Assembly (NCBI GenBank): GCA_001769925.1
Contig: MEPT01000056.1
Span: 2,498-7,594, forward strand
Length of the DNA: 5,097 nucleotides
Origin: Bdellovibrionales bacterium RBG_16_40_8
GTDB lineage: Bacteria > Bdellovibrionota > Bdellovibrionia > Bdellovibrionales > UBA1609
Reading direction: 5' to 3'
Of the stretch, positions 4,914 to 5,097 are shown piece after piece. Position 1 is the first letter of the stretch. The number at the start of each line of letters is the position of its first letter. The notes beneath the pieces are model-generated. The model was not told the origin of the DNA. It saw only the letters and a program-made list of their open reading frames with translations, and made no database searches. The position numbers and the translations under genes are program-made.

Positions 4914-5097
4914 TTACGAGGCATACCATTTTAATAACCACCGACGACCGCGCTCAATATAACTAAACACTGATGGTATAACGATCAACGTAAGAAGTGT
5001 AGAAACAGCAATACCACCGACAACCGCAATGCCGAGCGAACGCCTCTGCGATGAAGCTTCGTTAAGACCAATTGCCACAGGCATCATGCCAGCAATA
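4914..5097 (-). CDS. RND-family efflux transporter permease, C-terminal end
   Basis: Sixty codons and a TAA stop are present; the gene continues beyond the right edge. The translation contains AGMMPVAIGLNEASSQRRSLG, then GIAVVGGIAVSTLLTLIVIP and SVFSYIERGRRWLLKW. This is the typical last region of AcrB/MexB-like RND permeases: the 'G..P.A.G...' turn, the polar loop carrying the R-x-[SP]-[LM]-[GA] step, and the final membrane helix ending in 'STLLTL.V.P..[YF]'. Such proteins are inner-membrane proton-driven pumps that export drugs, dyes or metals with a periplasmic adaptor and an outer-membrane channel. The partners are not in the window, so the substrate class is unknown. The gene converges on phnE and is not part of its operon. 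Confidence 0.85.
   Translation of the reverse strand, partial: IAGMMPVAIGLNEASSQRRSLGIAVVGGIAVSTLLTLIVIPSVFSYIERGRRWLLKWYAS

Overview
The window is AT-rich, gene-dense bacterial DNA. Two lipoprotein signal peptides and an RND-type efflux permease indicate a diderm (Gram-negative) organism. The unusual 390-residue protein resembles, from memory, a family of uncharacterised proteins in Bdellovibrio- and Myxococcus-type bacteria (former Deltaproteobacteria). That lineage guess is an inference; nothing in the window fixes the species. No rRNA, tRNA, CRISPR array, insertion sequence or phage gene is visible.

Layout. The left half is a tightly packed minus-strand set, read from 1908 down to 1: a small lipoprotein of unknown function (1908-1324), a protein with the motif order of a RelA/SpoT-type nucleotidyltransferase domain (1340-168), and the beginning of a PlsC-like lysophospholipid acyltransferase (171-1, cut by the window edge). 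Successive genes overlap by 17 and 3 bases, so they are probably one translationally coupled operon. A 256-base divergent regulatory region (1909-2164) carries a clear inverted repeat. The right half is a plus-strand ABC importer operon, phnD-phnC-phnE (2165-4881), again with overlapping genes. It ends 32 bases from the converging 3' end of an RND efflux permease gene (5097-4914, partial).

How the genes work together. PhnD is a lipid-anchored periplasmic binding protein, PhnC the ATPase and PhnE the membrane channel of an importer for phosphonate, phosphite or a related phosphorus oxyanion. No C-P lyase or phosphite oxidation gene is next to it, so the real substrate is open. The minus-strand operon may join envelope lipid synthesis (the acyltransferase) with a possible nucleotide-signalling enzyme and a surface lipoprotein; this is inferred from gene order only.

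The most interesting item is the RelA/SpoT-like protein. It keeps the key acidic residues, tyrosine and K-S-K pattern in the right order, but has a large insertion and lacks the usual arginine of the first motif. Also notable are the divergent regulatory region, with mutually exclusive stem-loops and a Pho-box-like half site, and a PhnE with about 90 extra N-terminal residues carrying two predicted membrane segments. Four of the six visible gene starts are GTG or TTG.
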